Assembly (NCBI GenBank): GCA_026983815.1
Contig: JALSTJ010000430.1
Coordinates: forward strand, 1-6,799
DNA: 6,799 nucleotides
Source of the DNA: Flavobacteriales bacterium
Lineage (GTDB): Bacteria > Bacteroidota > Bacteroidia > Flavobacteriales > Flavobacteriaceae
Reading direction: 5' to 3'
Below the pieces are notes generated by a model. It ran no database searches. It saw only the letters and a list, made by a program, of their open reading frames with translations, and was not told the origin of the DNA. How positions within the stretch are numbered: position 1 is the stretch's first letter; each line of letters begins with the position of its first letter. This document shows positions 5,197 through 6,799 of the stretch, piece after piece. Made by a program: the position numbers and the translations under genes.

Positions 5197-5838
5197 TTAT
5201 TCTCCTATTTCCAAATAACGTTTTAAAAATGCAGAATGTTCTTTGAGTTCTTGAAGATGTAAATCCTCATCAATTTGACTGATAATGATATAATCATACC
5301 TGCGAAAAGTTTGAATAATTTCATTGATATCCTCAGTTTGTATTTTGATTTCCACTTCTGTTTCTCCATTGGTGTTATTCACTAAAATTCCAAGAATTTT
5401 ACCTCCATCGGATTCTACGATTTGTGCAATTTGACTGACAGAAAAATCGGAAGTGTTTTTTTTGATGGTAATGATATAACCTTTCATCGAGATAAATGCT
5501 TTTTCAGATAAATATTCCAAAATATCATCAAGCAAAGCAATTCCCATATAATTACCACCCCTATCCAAAACTCCTACAATATTGGCTTCATTATTCATCA
5601 TAATAGATAAAATTTCCGTCCAAGTCATTTGATCAGACACATATATTTTTTCTATCAAATGTTCAAACTCCTCAAAGTTTTCTAGGTTGATTAAATCATC
5701 ACAACGAGCCATACCTCTGAAAATTCTATTTTTAACCACGGGAATATGACTAAAACCATACTGTTTGCATAGATCCACGGCATCCTTTATAGAATTTTCA
5801 TAAGTGAAAGGCTCAAAACGGTAAATTTTTATATCCAT
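5197..5838 (-). CDS. CBS-pair protein with C-terminal ACT-like domain, flavobacterial type
   Basis: With the start at the ATG whose complement is 5836-5838, the protein has 213 residues. CBS domain 1 covers about 5-55 (GFSHIPVVKNRIFRGMARCD, 28-47) and CBS domain 2 about 65-112 (ANIVGVLDRGGNYMGIALLD, 85-104). The C-terminal part has a beta-alpha-beta ACT-like pattern (about 118-190) with FSVSQIAQIVESDGGKILGI (132-151) and INEIIQTFRRYDY (171-183). CBS pairs generally bind adenine nucleotides; no catalytic domain is attached, so a sensor or regulator is inferred. From memory, flavobacterial homologues are of this length, begin similarly, and often sit beside nadK, which is not in this window. 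The frame stays open 18 codons further upstream, but that stretch (MTFVFYFAYFCIIFLLFF) looks like translated AT-rich promoter DNA. It is transcribed away from nqrA and converges on the comF-like gene. Confidence 0.85.
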   Translation of the reverse strand: MDIKIYRFEPFTYENSIKDAVDLCKQYGFSHIPVVKNRIFRGMARCDDLINLENFEEFEHLIEKIYVSDQMTWTEILSIMMNNEANIVGVLDRGGNYMGIALLDDILEYLSEKAFISMKGYIITIKKNTSDFSVSQIAQIVESDGGKILGILVNNTNGETEVEIKIQTEDINEIIQTFRRYDYIIISQIDEDLHLQELKEHSAFLKRYLEIGE

Positions 5839-5860
5839 AAAAAATAATAGAAATATGATA

Positions 5861-5868
5861 CAAAAATA
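5861..5868 (-). promoter_or_regulatory. Possible -7 box for the CBS-protein gene
   Basis: On the minus strand this reads TATTTTTG, fitting TAnnTTTG, 22 bases upstream of the chosen ATG. The nearest upstream TTTG (complement of 5883-5886) is only 14 bases away, shorter than the usual spacing. The call is therefore tentative. Confidence 0.35.
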
Positions 5869-5913
5869 AGCAAAATAAAAGACAAATGTCATAATAATTA
5901 CAATTCAATTTCC

Positions 5914-5921
5914 TAAATTTG
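5914..5921 (+). promoter_or_regulatory. Possible -7 box for nqrA
   Basis: TAAATTTG fits TAnnTTTG and ends 38 bases before the nqrA ATG. No TTG is visible 17-23 bases upstream, so the -33 element is missing or degenerate. Together with the minus-strand box it would make 5839-5959 a divergent promoter region. Confidence 0.45.
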
Positions 5922-5936
5922 TGAACTGAAAATTAA

Positions 5937-5951
5937 ATTAATTGAATTAAT
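5937..5951 (+). repeat. 15-base AT-only inverted repeat in the nqrA leader
   Basis: ATTAATTGAATTAAT is a perfect 7-bp inverted repeat around a central G, located between the -7 box and the nqrA ATG. It could be an operator or simply AT-rich chance. Confidence 0.3.
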
Positions 5952-5959
5952 ATACAATT

Positions 5960-6799
5960 ATGCATAAACAAATTAAAATATCAAAGGGCTTGGATATTCA
6001 TTTGAAAGGGAGGCCGCAAGCTAAAGTTGAGCTTGCACCCCGTTCCAAACAATATGCTCTGCGTCCTGTTGAGTTTTATGGAATTAATCCAAGATTAACA
6101 GTTCGACCGGGAGATCGGGTAAAAGCGGGAGAACCTGTTTTTTATCATAAGTATGATGAGCGAATCAAATTTACCTCTCCGGTAAGTGGTATTATCGAAG
6201 ATGTCATTCGTGGAGAAAAAAGAAAAATCCTAAAAATCTTAATTCAAGCTGATGAAAAAGATGAATTTAAAGATTTTGGTGTAAAAAATCCAAAAAACCT
6301 AAATCGGGAAGAAATATTAAATTCCTTATTGGAAAGCGGTTTGTTTGCAACCATCAAGCAACGTCCATATGATGTGATAGCAAAACCCGATGACGAACCC
6401 AAAGCTATTTTTATCTCGGCATTTGATTCTGCTCCTTTGGGAGTGGATTATGAATTTACTTTGAAAGATCATTTAAAAGATTTTCAAACCGGAATAAATG
6501 CCTTGAAAAATTTAACTTCGGGTAAGATTTATCTGATTTTGAACAATAAAATCGCTTCAAAACTCGAAGATACCGAAGGCGTTGAAGTGATTAAAGCAGA
6601 AGGACCTCATCCGGTTGGAAATCCAAGTATTCATATAGAAAAATTTGAGCCGATTGCCAAAGGTGATAGAATTTGGGTAATCAATCCGACAGATGTTACA
6701 CAAATGGGAAGTTTTTTCAATACCGGAATTTATAATCCTGAAAAAACCATTGGACTTGCCGGAAGTATGGTAAAAGAACCAAAATATTATAAAATTAAA
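5960..6799 (+). CDS. nqrA: Na+-translocating NADH:quinone reductase subunit A, 5' part
   Basis: The frame is open from ATG 5960 to the last base, 280 codons, against roughly 450 for full-length NqrA, so the 3' third lies outside the window. NqrA is the cytoplasmic-side subunit of the Na+-NQR complex (NqrA-F), which couples NADH oxidation and quinone reduction to Na+ export. Evidence: KISKGLDIHLKGRP (6-19) at the N-terminus, the biotinyl/lipoyl-like sandwich VRPGDRVKAGEPVFYHKYDE (48-67) with FTSPVSGIIEDVIRGEKR (71-88), and RPYDVIAKPDDEPKAIFIS (135-153). GPHPVGNPSIHI (215-226) and the IWVINPTDVTQMGSFFNTG run (238-256) also match. The usual nqrB-F partners would be expected just beyond the right edge. 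There is no Shine-Dalgarno; the ATG follows TACAATT. Translation was done by hand and shows no internal stop. Confidence 0.95.
   Translation, partial: MHKQIKISKGLDIHLKGRPQAKVELAPRSKQYALRPVEFYGINPRLTVRPGDRVKAGEPVFYHKYDERIKFTSPVSGIIEDVIRGEKRKILKILIQADEKDEFKDFGVKNPKNLNREEILNSLLESGLFATIKQRPYDVIAKPDDEPKAIFISAFDSAPLGVDYEFTLKDHLKDFQTGINALKNLTSGKIYLILNNKIASKLEDTEGVEVIKAEGPHPVGNPSIHIEKFEPIAKGDRIWVINPTDVTQMGSFFNTGIYNPEKTIGLAGSMVKEPKYYKIK

Noticed and set aside
5839..5892. N-terminal membrane segment on the CBS protein (18 extra residues)
   Set aside because: The stretch is AT-rich promoter DNA read as Phe/Ile/Leu codons, and it contains the putative -7 box. The ATG at 5838 gives the expected family start.

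Overview
The window is an ordinary AT-rich chromosomal segment that looks like Bacteroidota, most probably class Flavobacteriia. I base this on gene content and signals. The L21 protein carries a C-terminal helix-hairpin-helix tail, FolK is fused to a deoxynucleoside kinase, and the CBS protein has the C-terminal domain I associate with flavobacteria. An NqrA of the Na+-pumping NADH dehydrogenase is present. Several intergenic gaps carry TAnnTTTG -7 boxes, and no gene start has a recognisable Shine-Dalgarno sequence. I have no basis for naming a genus.

Layout: the window opens inside rplU (bL21, 3' part only), followed by rpmA (bL27) and two tandem hairpins ending the ribosomal unit (837-886). 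A second unit with its own promoter-like sequence holds a ZIP-family metal transporter and, 4 bases later, a two-domain folK/deoxynucleoside kinase gene. A near-consensus Bacteroidetes promoter (2800-2830) then drives frr (ribosome recycling factor) and recA, 20 bases apart, closed by a strong GC-rich hairpin (4477-4497). A ComF-family phosphoribosyltransferase gene starts only 9 bases after that hairpin. It runs tail to tail, with no bases between the stop codons, into a minus-strand gene for a CBS-pair protein. A 121-base divergent gap separates the CBS gene from nqrA, which runs off the right edge after 280 codons.

The genes are mostly housekeeping: translation (rplU, rpmA, frr), recombination and repair (recA), folate synthesis and nucleoside salvage (folK-dNK), metal uptake (ZIP), respiration (nqrA), and two genes of less certain role (comF-like, CBS). 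I see no mobile element, CRISPR array, tRNA, rRNA or defence island. No stretch over 300 bases lacks a gene. I did not find a convincing new system; the points of interest are protein fusions, altered motifs in the kinase and the ZIP transporter, and tight regulatory spacing.
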